In this document: positions 44,409 to 57,040 of the stretch, one piece after another
Numbering within the stretch: the stretch's first letter is position 1
How the letters are laid out: each line of letters starts with the position of its first letter
From: Imbricaverruca yamaguchii
Lineage: Eukaryota > Arthropoda > Thecostraca > Neoverrucidae
Reading direction: 5' to 3'
NCBI GenBank assembly: GCA_034440575.1
Contig: JAOTOL010001642.1
Coordinates: 248,001 to 312,000 of the forward strand
DNA length: 64,000 bases
The notes under the pieces: model-generated
What the model was told of the DNA's origin: nothing
The model's input: the letters and a program-made list of their open reading frames with translations, nothing else
The model's database searches: none
Program-made: the position numbers and the translations under genes

Positions 44409-45240
44409 TTAACACGCGCCCTGGAGGGGGGGCGAAATCCGCCCACCCCTCCGGTTTTTCGTAGATAACTCCAGATTTTACCGGCCGATATACGCCGTTG
44501 TTTGTGTACCTGCTTATGAATGACCGGCGCGTTGTTTAAAGTAAGAAAAATAAAAATCGCTCGAAATTTTCGAGTTAGGGTTCGTTAAACTAAAAAAAAT
44601 TCAGCGCCAGACCACAAATATCGGCGCTGATGCGCTTCCCGTATATTGGCAAAAAGGAAGTGTTCTTGGCAAAACTAGCGACTTGTTTGGTGTACATTGT
44701 TATGCTATATTGTTTCAAAGTCATGTCAGATCACCGAGATAAAGTCAGGTCAAGTTTATGACAGGTTAACACACGTCCTGGAGGGGGATGGCGAATTCCA
44801 CCCACCCCTCCGATTTTTCGTACATAACTCCATCTTGTCCCGGGCGATATACGCCATTTTGACATACCTACTTGGAAATGACCGGCGCATTGTTTAAAGT
44901 ATAAAAAAAAACAATAAAAAGGCCCAAAATTTTCAAGTTAGGGGCGTTAAAAAAAAAAAAATTCACGCGACCCAAAATCGGCGCTGATGCGCTTGCCGTA
45001 TATTGGCAAAGGGAAAACACTAGCGACTTGTTTGATACATTTTGTTATGCTATATATTTAAAATTTGGTGTAAAATTTTTTTAGAAAATCAAAATTGGAT
45101 TGCCATTTTAAAACCTTTCAAGTTAGGGGCCGTTAAAATAAAAACAATTCATAACGTAAGACCACAAAAATCTGCGCTGATGCGATTGCCGTATATTGGC
45201 AAAATGGAACTGTTCTTGACAACACTAGCGACTTGTTGTT
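44409..45240 (+). repeat. TTAA-starting tandem repeat (two units and a partial third)
   Basis: TTAACACGCGCCCTGGAGGGG at 44409 and TTAACACACGTCCTGGAGGGG at 44766 begin two units 357 bp apart. Both continue through a CCACCCCTCCG-TTTTTCGTA box, a CGATATACGCC box, GACCGGCGC-TTGTTTAAAGT and CGGCGCTGATGCGCTT...CCGTATATTGGCAAA. A third, partial unit (about 45110-45240) repeats from GTTAGGGGCCGTTAAA onward. The plan TTAA + G/C-rich end + TTTTTCG recalls the TTAA MITEs, suggesting a related subfamily. Confidence 0.75.
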
Positions 45241-45549
45241 GACAACGGGCCTTTGTTGATCTTGGATGATGTTTTAGCTATGGAAAATATTTAGAGATAG
45301 TTTAAGTTTTAAATATGATTGCCTGTCCATTTTCACCCTGTGTGCATAGAAGTGGTCGTTGCAACCAACATTCTATCCAGTTTTCAAATTCGGAGTCGGC
45401 CCTTTGCCTACCCTGGCCCGTGATCTCTCCTTGAAATGGAGCTTGAGCTATGTTATTACATCCATAAGACATAGTAAAGAACACTAGTGCAGGTAGAATG
45501 TGCGCGTCGGCGCTGGTTCTGCACCCTGTCACCCTACATTAAGGCGATA

Positions 45550-47235
45550 TGGCGAATAAGTTCCTCCAGGGAAGTCGGAGTCGACGGAGTCCCTCTCCAT
45601 CGCCATGAAGAAAAAAAATGCTTCGTTTTCATTGGCCTAAATCTGCTCCATCTCCTCAACTGTTCTATTGTCACGCAGGCCATTCCTATTACATGAAAAG
45701 TCGCTCGTGTCACGCCAATTTTTAAGTCAGGCGATCTTTCTGATCTTAGCAATTTTAGACCAATCTCAATTCAATCTGTACTCCCCAAAATCACGTAAAA
45801 GTTTGTTTCCATGCAAGTGGTGTCGTACCAGCATGATAATCATGTACTCTCACCTGTACAGTACGCCTACCGACCGAACCACTGTATGGGGGACGCCATG
45901 CTCGATGCTGTCGAATGGATGCTACAGACGGTCCACAAGGACCACGTCGCATCGCTAACAACGATAGACCTCAGCAAAGCCTTCGACAGCATCGATCATG
46001 GTGTCCTCCTGACCAAGTTTGGCTGGTATGGCGTGCAGTCGACGGAATGGTTCCGCAGCTGCCTCAGCGACCTGAAGCAGACGGCGAGCGGAGGCTCCTC
46101 CATCCTTCCCCTGACTCACGGCGTGACACAAGGCTCCATCATCGGACCAATCCCCTTTCTCATCCTCATCAACGACGTATCCTCTTTCCTCCCATGGCCA
46201 CCTATTATCCATGATTTTGAAGAGTACAGACTGAATTGAGCTTGGTCTAAAATTGCTAAGATCAGAAAGATCGCCTGACTTAAAAATTGGCGTGACACGA
46301 GCGATTTTTCCATGCAGTGGGAATGGCCTGCGTGACAATGGAACAGTTGAGGAGATGGAACAGATGTAGGCCGATGAAAACGAAGCAATTTCTTATGCCG
46401 ACGATATCCAGCTTCTAGATCATCCTCTACCCAACGTCACCGGACTATCCAGCCACAAGGCACGGGTCGAGGAGTCCATATCTCGTATTCAAGATTGGCT
46501 TCATACCAACAGTCAAGGGATGAACTTAGACAAAACTCAATTCACCCTCTTTGGCACCAAGGCGTCATTAAAAAAGGCAGCGAACTTCCAGATCACTCTC
46601 TCAGGTTCGATCATAACTCCATTTCCTACTGTTAACGTGTTAGGTGTTCTCCTCGACCAGCAGCTTAGCTGGGATTCTCACATATTCATGGTTGTGCGCA
46701 AATGCAACGCCATTGTAGCATCCCTATACAACTTTCGCCATCATTTTGCCACGGATGTCCTCAAGCTCTTAGTCCAGATCCACGGTTTTTCTCACATCCT
46801 TTATTGTCTATCCCTCTGGAGTGGAGCCGCTCAGTGCCGTCTGCACCGCATACAAAACTGCATCAACTTTGCCGCGCGACTAGTCACCGGTGTGCACCGC
46901 AACGAGCACGTGTCCCCTGCACTCGTGTCATTAGGATGGCTGAAGTTTGCAGATATGGTTCGGGAGCGTGATTGCGTTCAGGTACACAGAGCCATGTGTA
47001 TTGGACAATGTCCGGAATGTTTGTAAGATGTTTACCTGGCGGTTATAAGTATTACAGAGGGATACCAGAGCTGGGTCAGTCGGTGAACATCATCTCACAA
47101 CATGTCGACTCACGCAGACCCAGCGAGGTTTTCCCTACCGCGCTGCGGTCGCTTGGAATAAGCTACCACCCGTCACCAGACCAGCACAGAGTCCCTCTGC
47201 ATTCATGTGCTTTGGCGCAGAGTCGCTAGTTTTAC
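45550..47235 (+). pseudogene. L2/CR1-like LINE ORF2 with internal inverted duplication
   Basis: In order: SSREVGVDGVPL and HLLNCSIVTQAIP with VTPIFKSGDLSDLSNFRPIS (RT start, frameshifted); SPVQYAYRPNHCMGDAMLDA; TTIDLSKAFDSIDHGVLLTK (motif A with its Asp); LTHGVTQGSIIGPIPFLILI (motif B); then, after a 180-bp foreign block, SYADDIQLLDH (46391, motif C intact) and NLDKTQFTLFGTKASLKKAA. The C-terminal landmarks INCINFAARL-type and FPYRAAVAWNKLPPVT run to about 47220. The 46207-46388 block is a reverse-complement copy of 45617-45795. The RT is not functional as it stands. Confidence 0.85.
46207..46388 (-). repeat. Inverted copy of the LINE's own upstream RT segment
   Basis: Reads on the minus strand as KIARVTPIFKSGDLSDLSNF, nearly identical to 45617-45795 on the plus strand. 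The two arms flank a 0.4-kb loop holding RT motifs A and B. The junction lies just before SYADD. Confidence 0.85.
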
Positions 47236-48989
47236 TATATATGTGTAACTCTTTATAAGCTGTATGCTCTTGAAATATTTCTGACGCAATTTTCTTCACC
47301 TGATGTGCTTACGAAACTTGTATGTGTGCAGAACAGCCACCACGTGGAAGTACCCCAATACATGATTTTGACTTTGGCCTCGATGGACGGCCTGAAAATA
47401 CTAAAAGTGTTCATCTGTTGAAGGCTAGGAAAGCCACAACAATCGGGTGCCAATCGCGAGATATCGCCCCATCCCATACGTCCATTTTTGTTTTGCGTCT
47501 CTAGCACACTTCATTTGGAAATGTTAGGGGGTGTCGCACCACACCATCCACTGGCGAATGAGGAAAAATGCCGCACACAGGCGAAGGTTAAAGGATTGCC
47601 TCGGGATCGCAGTCATGTGGATCATGAATCATGTTTGCCCTGTGGTGGAGCTCATGCACAATTTTGCGTTGTCCCACTTGATGAAATGTGAGCCTGGAGC
47701 AAGCCCAGCGCTATTCGATTGTGGCAGCATGCGTGGCCACCCCGTTCGTGCTATACAGTGTACAGCTCCGGTGGAGTCCATCGTGTAATTAGATGTCTGA
47801 TCGCAGCCGCCTGCCAGGCCGGGCCCGCCGTGCACCGGAGTATTGCGGGCCAGTCTGCCGTGGTCATTTCCGGGCCAGACTCCCCGGGCTGCGATCTTCG
47901 GCACAGGCGTCATGTCGGTGTTGGAAACAAACAAGCATTCCCGGTCTTGGTAGCTACACTGATGTTCTGTATCGGGGAGGGTCCAGTAGGAAGGGTAGAA
48001 GTTGCCTGGAAGGGAGAAAAGGACTGGTCACATCAGAAAGATGTATTCAGCCATATGAAGAAATCAAAACGTGTTTGAATTACAGGCAGCTGTACATGCA
48101 TGGTTCTTCCAATGTTCCTATCGTTGATATGGGACCAATAAATGCACAGGAAAGATAATACTGTGCCAATTAATTTTTTTTGGTAGTTTATCGTGCATCC
48201 CTTCCAGCCCCCTCATCACACCGTCCATGGCGGCCAGTGCACTGCGCAGTGAAGCAAATCGAAAAAAAACACTATAGTTACTATATTTGTCTAGCTACTC
48301 TTCGATGTAATTACGAGCATTGGTCAAAACAATAGCTTATGTAGAGATCTACCAGGGACAGGGTGGAGGTGTCATAAATTTCAGCGAGAAATCTCGATTC
48401 TTCTACGTTACCATACAAAGGAAAGCTATTACCACTACCTCATGGGTTGGACCCTACCGTATTCCCGACCAGACCAAACAAATTGACATCTGATACATCG
48501 CCCGATCAGTGCGATGCGAAGTCCGAGAAATGGGCCTTGGGTTCCAAACCCAAATCCCAGATTTGGGATTCATGCGTTGGCCTGGGTGGAACCAAACAAC
48601 GTTATGGAAGGATCCACCAGGATCCAGAATGCAGGTATCATCTATGATCGAGGGTTGCCGACATTGGTGGAGATGCTCGTGGGTACTGGAAAACCGCTGC
48701 CCGAAGTACATGCAACATTGTATCTAATGCATTAGATACCTCAGGTATTTTGCATCCGAGATGCTTTGCAGATCCTTCAAGTATGAGGACATCACTCTAA
48801 AGGCCGTAGTTAAGAAGCTGATACACCGTCTAGGATTCTGCTCTGGATCTGCACTGAACGACCCGTAGGCTTGGTGTGAGATCTTGAAAGAGTGTAATAC
48901 GCACTCCTCGCGCATGCGCACCTCGATCGATTGGAAACTCGCCACTGAGTACCATATTATCCTGTGCAAGCGATGTAAATGTCTAGCCT
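47236..48989. other. No recognisable gene
   Basis: ORFs of 60-121 codons overlap in several frames at 47.5-48.16 kb without a domain. Nothing repetitive was noticed. Confidence 0.4.
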
Positions 48990-49620
48990 AAATATTGGGC
49001 GAAAATGTTTCTATCATCTCGCCTTTCGTCTCGTCCGACCGTAACCCTACAGCCGACGGGATTACCGAGCCCACCCACACGACCAACCGGCGTGAGATAT
49101 TGGCGAAGCTGTGTGGCCTGACCTGGCAGTCGAATGCGTCGCAAAATAGCTCAAGGCTCCTCCCCATCCTCCCGCCGCTCACGCGGCGTGCGGCCGGCTG
49201 TCACACTCAGAATTGTGTCCACTAATCACTGATCCGTGCCTGCCCCAGGGGCCTATGTCGGGATGGTGTCTTCGCTCCCGAAGGTGGCACCGGATGGGTC
49301 GCGTTGGATGCCGACGCGGTCGTCACATCGCCACCGAATGCTCAGTCACGGTCAGATTAGTGGAGGCGGTGCGATTCGGTCCGGTCGGGGCGGAGTCCAC
49401 CGTCTCCGGTATTGTCTGGGCACAAGTCCAGCGCTGGCACGTTGCCGCGTCGTGTGACCACCGCGCCGCGCGCGATATTGCTCAAACACGTGGCCGCCCC
49501 GACGCTCGAGATGATATTGCTGCTATATTGGACAGGTCCGGAGACTCGCTTCCGACTTGTTGGGAGACGATTTAAGCCCTGTCCTTCGGGTGCCAATGAA
49601 GGGCAGTAGGGGTGCATTAA
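48990..49620. other. GC-richer stretch, no recognised domain
   Basis: ORFs of 64-120 codons on both strands cover 48.99-49.62 kb. The composition shift suggests an old insertion, but no protein family was recognised. Confidence 0.3.
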
Positions 49621-52600
49621 AATACTTTGCTGTCAAACCTGTGCCGATTTCAATATATATGCTGACTGGTACACAATACACATTGTGCTTTAAAATTGAT
49701 TACTTGGGGTGGTAGGTGGGGCCGGTTAACAATCATGCCTCTCGTTCTGGATCGACCAGTGGGTTCGGACAGGCAGAGCGATATTGGAACTTTCATCGAC
49801 GAAAACATATAACGTGCACAGTGCACTGATACAGTGCCGCCGCCCTTCAGTTTCCTTCCTGGTCTTCATGTTAACAGTCTGACTACTTTCCTTACGTCCA
49901 GTGTGTTCCTCCCCTGCGTCGGTTACACTCGGTCTCAGTCAGTCTCAGCTCATGCACTCGTCGGCTACACCAGACTGTAGGCACCGTTCATGGTATTAGC
50001 TCTCCAAGCTATTAATTGGATCTATCCAAGCTCTTGTCCCTTTGAATACACCTCCTGGCATTTTTCCTCCTTTTGACACTTTGGAGTGACTTTTTCCTTT
50101 CATGAGCCCACAAATGACCCTTTCGTGACGGCTTCGCTTTTTTTTACGCGTTTGCTCCTTTAATTTTTCCTGTTCTTTTAGCTTCTATCCGACGTGACGT
50201 GTTCTTCTTGTGCCTCTGCCAGTTCTGCGGCTGAAGTTTGGCCTGTGGGTGTGTGTCAGCTGACAATTTTCCCAGCCAGCACAGCAGCGCCAACGTTGCT
50301 GCTGCAGCCTTCTTCCGGTCACCTTCTGTGCACTGTCGCCACCGTGGCTGGTGGAAGAGCATGGAATAGCTGGCGAGTCGATATTTATCGCCAGCAAACT
50401 GCAACAGTGCATGCCGCCCTGACACCCACTATATAGGCAGCACACAATTCATGGACTCTGACATGCTACCATTGTCCCCACTTGGGACGAAAACGCGAGT
50501 TGTAGGCCATGGGAACTGTCCCGACAGAGGTATGTGAATGACAAACCAGTGTAATTTGTAATTTACAGTGGCGGTTTTGAAAGGTCGCCGGAAGAAAACT
50601 TTGCTTAACCGGGCGTGGGAACAGTGCAGCGTAACCAGACGTTTTCGTGCCGAAGATTACCGCAAGTACAGCCCAAATATGTAAATGCCTGAATCATATT
50701 GTCCTGTAGCTTGTGTACGCACTGGCTACGCAAACAACTAGAGTGCTATATTCCTTCCAGATTTGGTCCACAGTTAATGATAGCCACGCGTTAGGAATGC
50801 AGCGTGTTCCATGCTATGATTTTAAGAAGAATGTAATTTAGCAATTACTAACGACATGCGAAGGCACTGACATTTCCCTCTTGTTGCCACATGAAGCTAA
50901 TACATCCATCAAAGCACACACAAACGTCTTAGCATGCCAATCTCGTGCTTAAGCCAATATTTGATTTCCCGAACGGTCAGCATACTAGCCAAAGCCGACT
51001 GAAACGTGTCAGATTCGGTGCCAGGCCTATACGAACGTGTACTTTATTTGGTGTTCATTAAAAAAAACAGTTGGCTAGAGTTGGCTCTGTGCGAGGAGCA
51101 CACGGCACACGCGGGGGTGGCGTTCTACGGAAATTGAGAACGATTGTGTCTGTGGGTGTGTGTGCATATGTGTCGGGGGATTGGGGTAGGACATTGAGTT
51201 AGCGAAGCAAAGAATGAGAGTGAGTCGCACTGGTAGCTCTCGCTGTTGGCCGAAAAAAATATATTTTGAGCGAGTGGTGAAACCGGGGTGATACAATGTA
51301 CCAGCTGCAACAACCGCAAGGCGATCCGCTGCTCAATTATAGGAAGGTAAGCTATAGAAGGTAAAATAGTTTTGGGTGAATATCTTCAACGACTTAGGAT
51401 TAAGTGAGGAGAAAAACATAGGGAAGTGGCGATATACCCACCCTGGCAGTTCATGGGTTAAATCGCATTGTGGAAGCATTCATTTACATGTGTATCCTGC
51501 GTAATAAATAGCCACGTGTTCTAGCATACTATAGCACTTTGTTAGATAAATGTTTAGATGTGCCACCAGTCACGATCTGACCAGTGCAACACAGTCTGGT
51601 GCGCATCGATAAGAAAACAATGCTTATGGACGGAAGTGAAATCAGTGAAAATGTCGTGTCCCGGCAGTGAACCGTGCTTTGTGAGAGTTGGTCGCCTATA
51701 ATGTGCAACCATCCATCAGCTGTCTCTGTTGTCTCACCGTGATATTTCACCTTGAAATGCCTTACTACGCTCACGAATGTCTTAGGCATGTTCTCACCGC
51801 TGACTGAACCGTGATCTAGCCATAGGCATGATAAAAAGAGGCGGGAAAGGTGCCTCTACTCCACCCACGGCGACCGAAAGTTTATAGTGCATTGTTGGAC
51901 ACAGTGGAGGGGAATGGGGGGAAACGGAGATGGGTATTCCTGATCAGGAAGTGGCACTCATCGGTAACGCCCAACTACACATTTTAAGGTAGAATTTTCG
52001 ACGTCAAATGTTCCAGTATCCATGTGAATCGCCGCCAGAATACACGGAGGTGAGTGTCAGGGGTGAAAAGAAAGGACTGGATGAAGGCTTCCAGCTCGTA
52101 AAATTTACCTGCAGGCATGTGGCATTGCATTGAAAAAAATCGAGTTAAAACCCTCCTCTTCCGTCATCTAAATTCCTGGCCACGTCCATGCACGCATTTA
52201 AAAAACCCTGTTCGGTACGACTATGCAGCCGATACTTTGAGAGGAGAGAGGGAAAGCTGCATTGTCATGCACAGATCAGCCAGCGACTCCGAAAAACACT
52301 GCAACGGCAAGGGCTGATCTAGAGCGACACACTGGGGAAATGTGACTGTCCCGATTGCCTTCTGATTTGAAGACGGCACCAATTCGATAACCCAATTTCA
52401 ATCCTCCCTCACGCGAATTCTCCTGCAAAGGCGTCCCTCCGGAGATTTCGACAATATCTCGCCACGGACATTTTCAGATGTAGAGCCTCTCTGAGGGACA
52501 TCTGCGTCCCATTGACAGATCCGAGCAGATCCCCTCGAATATTCTACTGATCAGTGGTGCTTCTCGGAAACTATACCCCCTAGCTGAGTATCCAGATCAA

Positions 52601-53372
52601 AATGTATGGGTCTGCCAGCGTTGGATTCTCCTGGTGCGAACGTCTCGGAATTGGGTCAACACAGGAGTTGTTTGGGAGCCGTGTTTCTTTGTTGGGTGTG
52701 TTGCCAAGGCGGTCTCTGTACCACTCTGGCAAGCCCGTCTCCGCATCACTCCTCTACCACCCGTCCGATATCATTCCATATTGACATCTTGGTTTGCATT
52801 CTCCACATCCCAAATGAGTAAAGTGTGCCACCGACAACGATTTCCACATGCCACGCGGCTGGTAGCTGACAAAAGAAAACCCAACTACAGTTTCACCCAG
52901 ATTATTCAGACACGCCACACAAATTTATGACGTGGCTTAGCGCTGGATGCCGCGCAGCTCGACCACCGTCGGAAGCACCTTCGCCGTCCCTTCTAGCACC
53001 CATTTCTAGCAACATTTTTCAGCATGCTCTTCTTGTCAAAGCTCACTTCAACGGTGAGCACAAATTCGTACAAAAATGAATACATGTATTAGAAGCACTC
53101 AAATGAAAAGCAGCCACACAGTCAGCACCGATCTCCATGCATCGGTGCTGATGTGCATTTGTGGGCCCCTTCTACCGACGAGTGCTCCCGATTTCTCTAT
53201 CGCCGTTATTCATGGCACCATTGCGGCCCTGATGACATCCACACTGAGTTATTGGCACAGCTGCGCCGTCAATGCTCCATGGTCGCACAAATACGAGTGA
53301 ATGCCTGAAAATCAGTGGTTCGAGGCGATTTGACGCAAACGATGCGAGACGTCGGCGGTGGGGCACTTCGGA
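49621..53372. other. No recognisable gene
   Basis: Mixed-composition sequence; a GT-rich stretch lies at 51.14-51.17 kb. No domain, tRNA or repeat unit was recognised. Confidence 0.4.
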
Positions 53373-53446
53373 CGTCCTGCGCCGCGTCTTGCGCCGTTCC
53401 TGCGTCACGTCCTGCGTCATGTCCTGTGCCACGTACTGCGCTACAT
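53373..53446. repeat. 12-bp minisatellite
   Basis: Six units of the type GTCCTGCGTCAC. Confidence 0.8.
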
Positions 53447-53841
53447 TCATCATAAAGCGGGACAGTGAAAGAAAGTTCGATTAACAAATCATTTTCTGAT
53501 GAAGCAGGCCACCTGAGTTGTCCAATCGCATGCCGTACCTGACATTGGCCACTTGGAAGCGGTAAGCGATATAAATTTCTGATGCTTCGCGAATTCAGTG
53601 CCGAACGCTCCTGCATGTCGCAACAGACGCCCTCTTATGGCTATGCCGTAGTGGGCAATGCCACGGCGGACATTTCCAAATGTCGTGCACCACACAGTTG
53701 GCAAAGAACACCGCATCAGACATGTCGAACGGCGATGCGCTGGCACGTGTTTCCGTGACAACCGAAAAACTTGGCGTGGGAAGACGCCCACGGCACTGAC
53801 GAGAGTCGGCGCGGTCCCCGGCCACGTCAGACGCGACGCCG

Positions 53842-54201
53842 GCCACCGCTTCAGTTCGTACCAGCCATCGAGTCACCGCTTCAGTTCGTACCAGCCATCG
53901 AGCCACCGCTTCAGTTCCAGCCATCGAGCCACCCCTTCAGTTGTACCAGCCATCGAGTCACCGCTTCAGTTCGTACCAGCCATCGAGCCACCGCTTCAGT
54001 TCGTACCAGCCATCGAGTCACCGCTTCAGTTCGTACCAGCCATCGAGCCACCGCTTCAGTTCGTACCAGCCATCGAGCCACCGCTTCAGTTCGTACCAGC
54101 CATCGAGTCACCGCTTCAGTTCGTACCAGCCATCGAGCCACCGCTTCAGTTCGTACCAGCCATCGAGTCACCGCTTCAGTTCGCACTAGCCATCGAGCCG
54201 C
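53842..54201. repeat. 30-bp minisatellite
   Basis: About eleven to twelve units of CAGTTCGTACCAGCCATCGA plus GTCACCGCTT. Units alternate irregularly between GAGTCACC and GAGCCACC, with one short unit near 53911-53945. As 30 is divisible by 3, several frames on both strands stay open through it; these are not genes. Confidence 0.95.
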
Positions 54202-54499
54202 CGACTGGCTGGGGTAAGCTCGCGTGCATGGGGAGAGGCCTGACGCGATGGCAACATCGAATCGCAGCCGATTGAACTTTTTGGGATTAAATTGTATTCC
54301 TGTGCGAAGGTGAACTCGGAAAGCTTTTCTTTTAACGATTTCCGAGTTTTCTTGGTTGTCCACCTTGCCCGGCCGGTGTTCGAGGTAGCTTATCATGCAT
54401 GTCACCGTCCACGCAAAGTTTCAGTTCTCCCGGCGACGAGCATTCACCGATAATAAGCGCCAACTCACTTAGAAAAAATATCAGCGAATAAAACCACCT

Positions 54500-54615
54500 A
54501 TCTCCTAGTGCGTTATGCTAGCCCCTAGCACCTAGTGCGCTTTGCTAGCCCCTAGCACCTAGTGCGCTATGCTAGCCCCTATCACCTAGCACCTAGCTCC
54601 TAGCACCTAGTGTGC
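54500..54615. repeat. 27-bp minisatellite
   Basis: CCTAGTGCG starts at 54504, 54531 and 54558 with CTAGCCCCTAGCA between; it then breaks into CACCTAGCTCCTAG repeats. Confidence 0.8.
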
Positions 54616-55257
54616 GAAGCGGCCGCTCCTCAGGCTGCGGAGGAGCCCGAGGAGCGGCACCACATTTACCACAAGCTGCCCACCATCCCTCTGGTGGCAA
54701 GTGCGCCTTTTTTCAGACTCCGCCAGCTATCCAACGCGGCCGCAAATGGACAGCCCGGGGTGTGCTCGCTGTGGTAAATGTAGCAGTTTTACAGTGTACT
54801 TTTGGGACACAGCTGTACGCGGAGGATTTGTGTTAAGCTCGTAAAATTGAGCAGACAGAGCGTGCTGAAATAGCCGGAGCGGGTGAAGCGCGCTGCGCTG
54901 CAACCTTCATATTTGCATTCAGTCATAAATACTAATAATAACAAATCACTGGGCGCCGAAGCCATGGTGATCGTGACGTCATTAGTTGGTGTTGCCGCAC
55001 TTGTGAAGTGTTCTGTGCTGTGTGCATACAGCGTTGCGCGTAGGATGAATAGCGCCACAATTCCTTCATTCAAGATGCGCTCCGTTTAAGATGCATGTGC
55101 ATAAAGATACGAGGCAAGTGTATGCATAGAACAGATTAGCAATGCTGGATGTGACAAGTGTAATGCTATCAAATGTTCTGTATGCACGAATACCCACTTC
55201 GTCTGTCCGGCCTAACATGACCTGTGTTATGGTCACTGGCAGTGCGAAGTAAGGTCA
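54616..55257. other. No gene; CRE at 54974
   Basis: TGACGTCATTAG at 54974. Short ORFs only. Confidence 0.4.
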
Positions 55258-55261
55258 TTAA

Positions 55262-56085
55262 TCCTTCTGTTCTGTCCCTTTTGTCAGATCCTCACACTCC
55301 GTCTCGGGGGGGGAGGTCGATAGAGACCCCCTCTAATCTCCAAACTAAGCGTCGCACGAAAACGAAATAGGTGTCATCATAAAGCGCTTGACGAGTAGGG
55401 CCAGACGCCCGCAGTGTCCCCCCAAAAGTGACGTCACTAGGGGCTCTAGAGTTTCACGACTATACTTATGTTTGTGGCTCTGGGGTATTCATTTTGAGGG
55501 AGATTTGAAGAAAAAAAAACATTATTTGTAATCCGTAAAGAAAAACGAAATGAACCAGGATCATACAATTCTTGGCTTCTCAAAATTCTACACATTTTTT
55601 TATTTCATAATTTTGAGTTTTCAAGTTTTCTTCAATTGTCCTTTTCTAATAGGAAGAGCAGACCGAAAAAAAAACGTTGTTCGAAGTCAACTTGCTCTAA
55701 CACAAAATGTTTACCTCAGCCCGAGTCTTCGATTTGAACTCTAATAGGCAAATATGCCAAATTAATAAGTAATCAAAAGCGGGAAAAATCCTCTTGTACG
55801 TTTTATTCCATCCCTAAAGATAAGCAAGCACTGAAAGTGTCATTCAAATATCTTTATCCGTTAAAGCGTGACGACTGGTTGAACGTTTTGGGAGGTCATC
55901 TCACTTGACCTGAACTAACTCGTTGACCCTAGATGACTGAACTCCAAAATTTTGACACAACATGTGCCAAATTTATGTGAGAAAAGGTATGCCAGATTTT
56001 GGCACGCTTCCGCGCGCCGTTCTTTCCCTATCCGCGGAAAACCTTACGGAGGGGTCGTCAACGATCCTCCTCGAGACGGCGAGGG
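55262..56085 (-). mobile_element. TTAA-flanked MITE, copy 4
   Basis: TTAA on both sides (55258-55261 and 56086-56089) with a degraded left end TCCTTCTGTTCTGTCCC and right end ACGGCGAGGG. Length 824 bp, same orientation as copy 3. CRE TGACGTCACTAG at 55429. The DR4 is degraded to TCATCTCACTTGACCT. Intact target duplication on both sides confirms the TTAA boundary. Confidence 0.88.
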
Positions 56086-56089
56086 TTAA

Positions 56090-56448
56090 AAGTGCCGTTG
56101 CGTGGTAAACCTGGTTGGCCGTTTCTGATATAGATGAGGCGACGAGGAATGTATATGCTTTATTTCCTAACCAGGACTGCAGCCTCAAAGAACCACTAAT
56201 TCACACAGTAATGAACAATTCTTGAAATATTCCTAACTTGCTAACTCCCGCTCAAATCCAGTGCCTTTTCCAAATAGGCTACACTGATTGTTTTGGGTCG
56301 ACGGATAAATCATCTTCGAAGTTTGTCCATTCCAGTGGCAGTGATGGTCCATCGTTAAGCATCGATCATGCGACACATATACACATCGACGCAGATTCCA
56401 CGAACTGTGTCTGCTGACTTCGCACGGAGCGGGATGCTGACACGGTTA
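56090..56448. other. No recognisable feature
   Basis: Spacer between the MITE and a minisatellite. Confidence 0.4.
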
Positions 56449-56700
56449 AGCTGATACAGATCCGGTGCAGTTGATACTGGTCAGGTAGATCTGGTACCGG
56501 TCCAGTAAAGTTGGTATCAATCCGATCGCAGTCTGATGCCGGTCTTGTAGAGCTGGTGCCGATTTGGTAGAGCTGACACAGGTCCGGTGGGTTGATACTG
56601 ATACTGTAAAGTTGACACCTAACTGCTAGAGTTGATTCTGACCCAGTAGAACTGATGCCGATCGGGTAGAGTTGATTCTGGTCTGGCAGAACTAATGGTG
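56449..56700. repeat. 20-bp degenerate minisatellite
   Basis: About twelve units like ATGCCGATCGGGTAGAGTTG, with variable bases but constant 20-bp spacing. Confidence 0.75.
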
Positions 56701-56858
56701 AAGGCGTGGTGATCCGGCAGATGGCATGCCTTCTGATCCGATAGAAGGCATGGTGGAATATGAGAGCGACTAAGGACCCCAGACATAACCATTCCACATG
56801 CTGTTCAATACACATCCGACTTTTCTCTAAACTACCCACGCATTTACGCCGGACCAGG

Positions 56859-57040
56859 GGCGGGGATGGCCGAGTGGTTAAGGTGTCGGTCTATGGGTAC
56901 CAAAGGTCCCGGGTTCGACTCTAGCGCCACTCACGACATTTCCCAATCCCGCGGCCCATCGGCGAAACAGTGTGGGCGGCGCCATTAGCCGTGAATGTGC
57001 ATAAAGTGTGTCGTGAACCAACCAATAAACAAACAAACAA
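56859..57040 (+). mobile_element. tRNA-derived SINE with target duplication
   Basis: The head GATGGCCGAGTGGTTAAGG (A box, class II Leu/Ser-type tRNA) and CCCGGGTTCGACTCTAG (B box) is followed by a short body and an (AAAC)n tail at 57024-57040. It is flanked by ACGCCGGACCAGG (56846-56858) and ACGTCGGACCAAG (57041-57053), an imperfect 13-bp duplication (11/13). The anticodon stem does not pair, so it is not a working tRNA. Confidence 0.82.

Noticed and set aside
53658..54405. ORFs of 82-205 codons over the 30-bp repeat
   Set aside because: Open because the unit is a multiple of 3 and lacks stops; several frames on both strands are open equally.
56861..56935. Functional Leu/Ser tRNA
   Set aside because: No paired anticodon arm and followed by a SINE body with an AAAC tail and target duplication.
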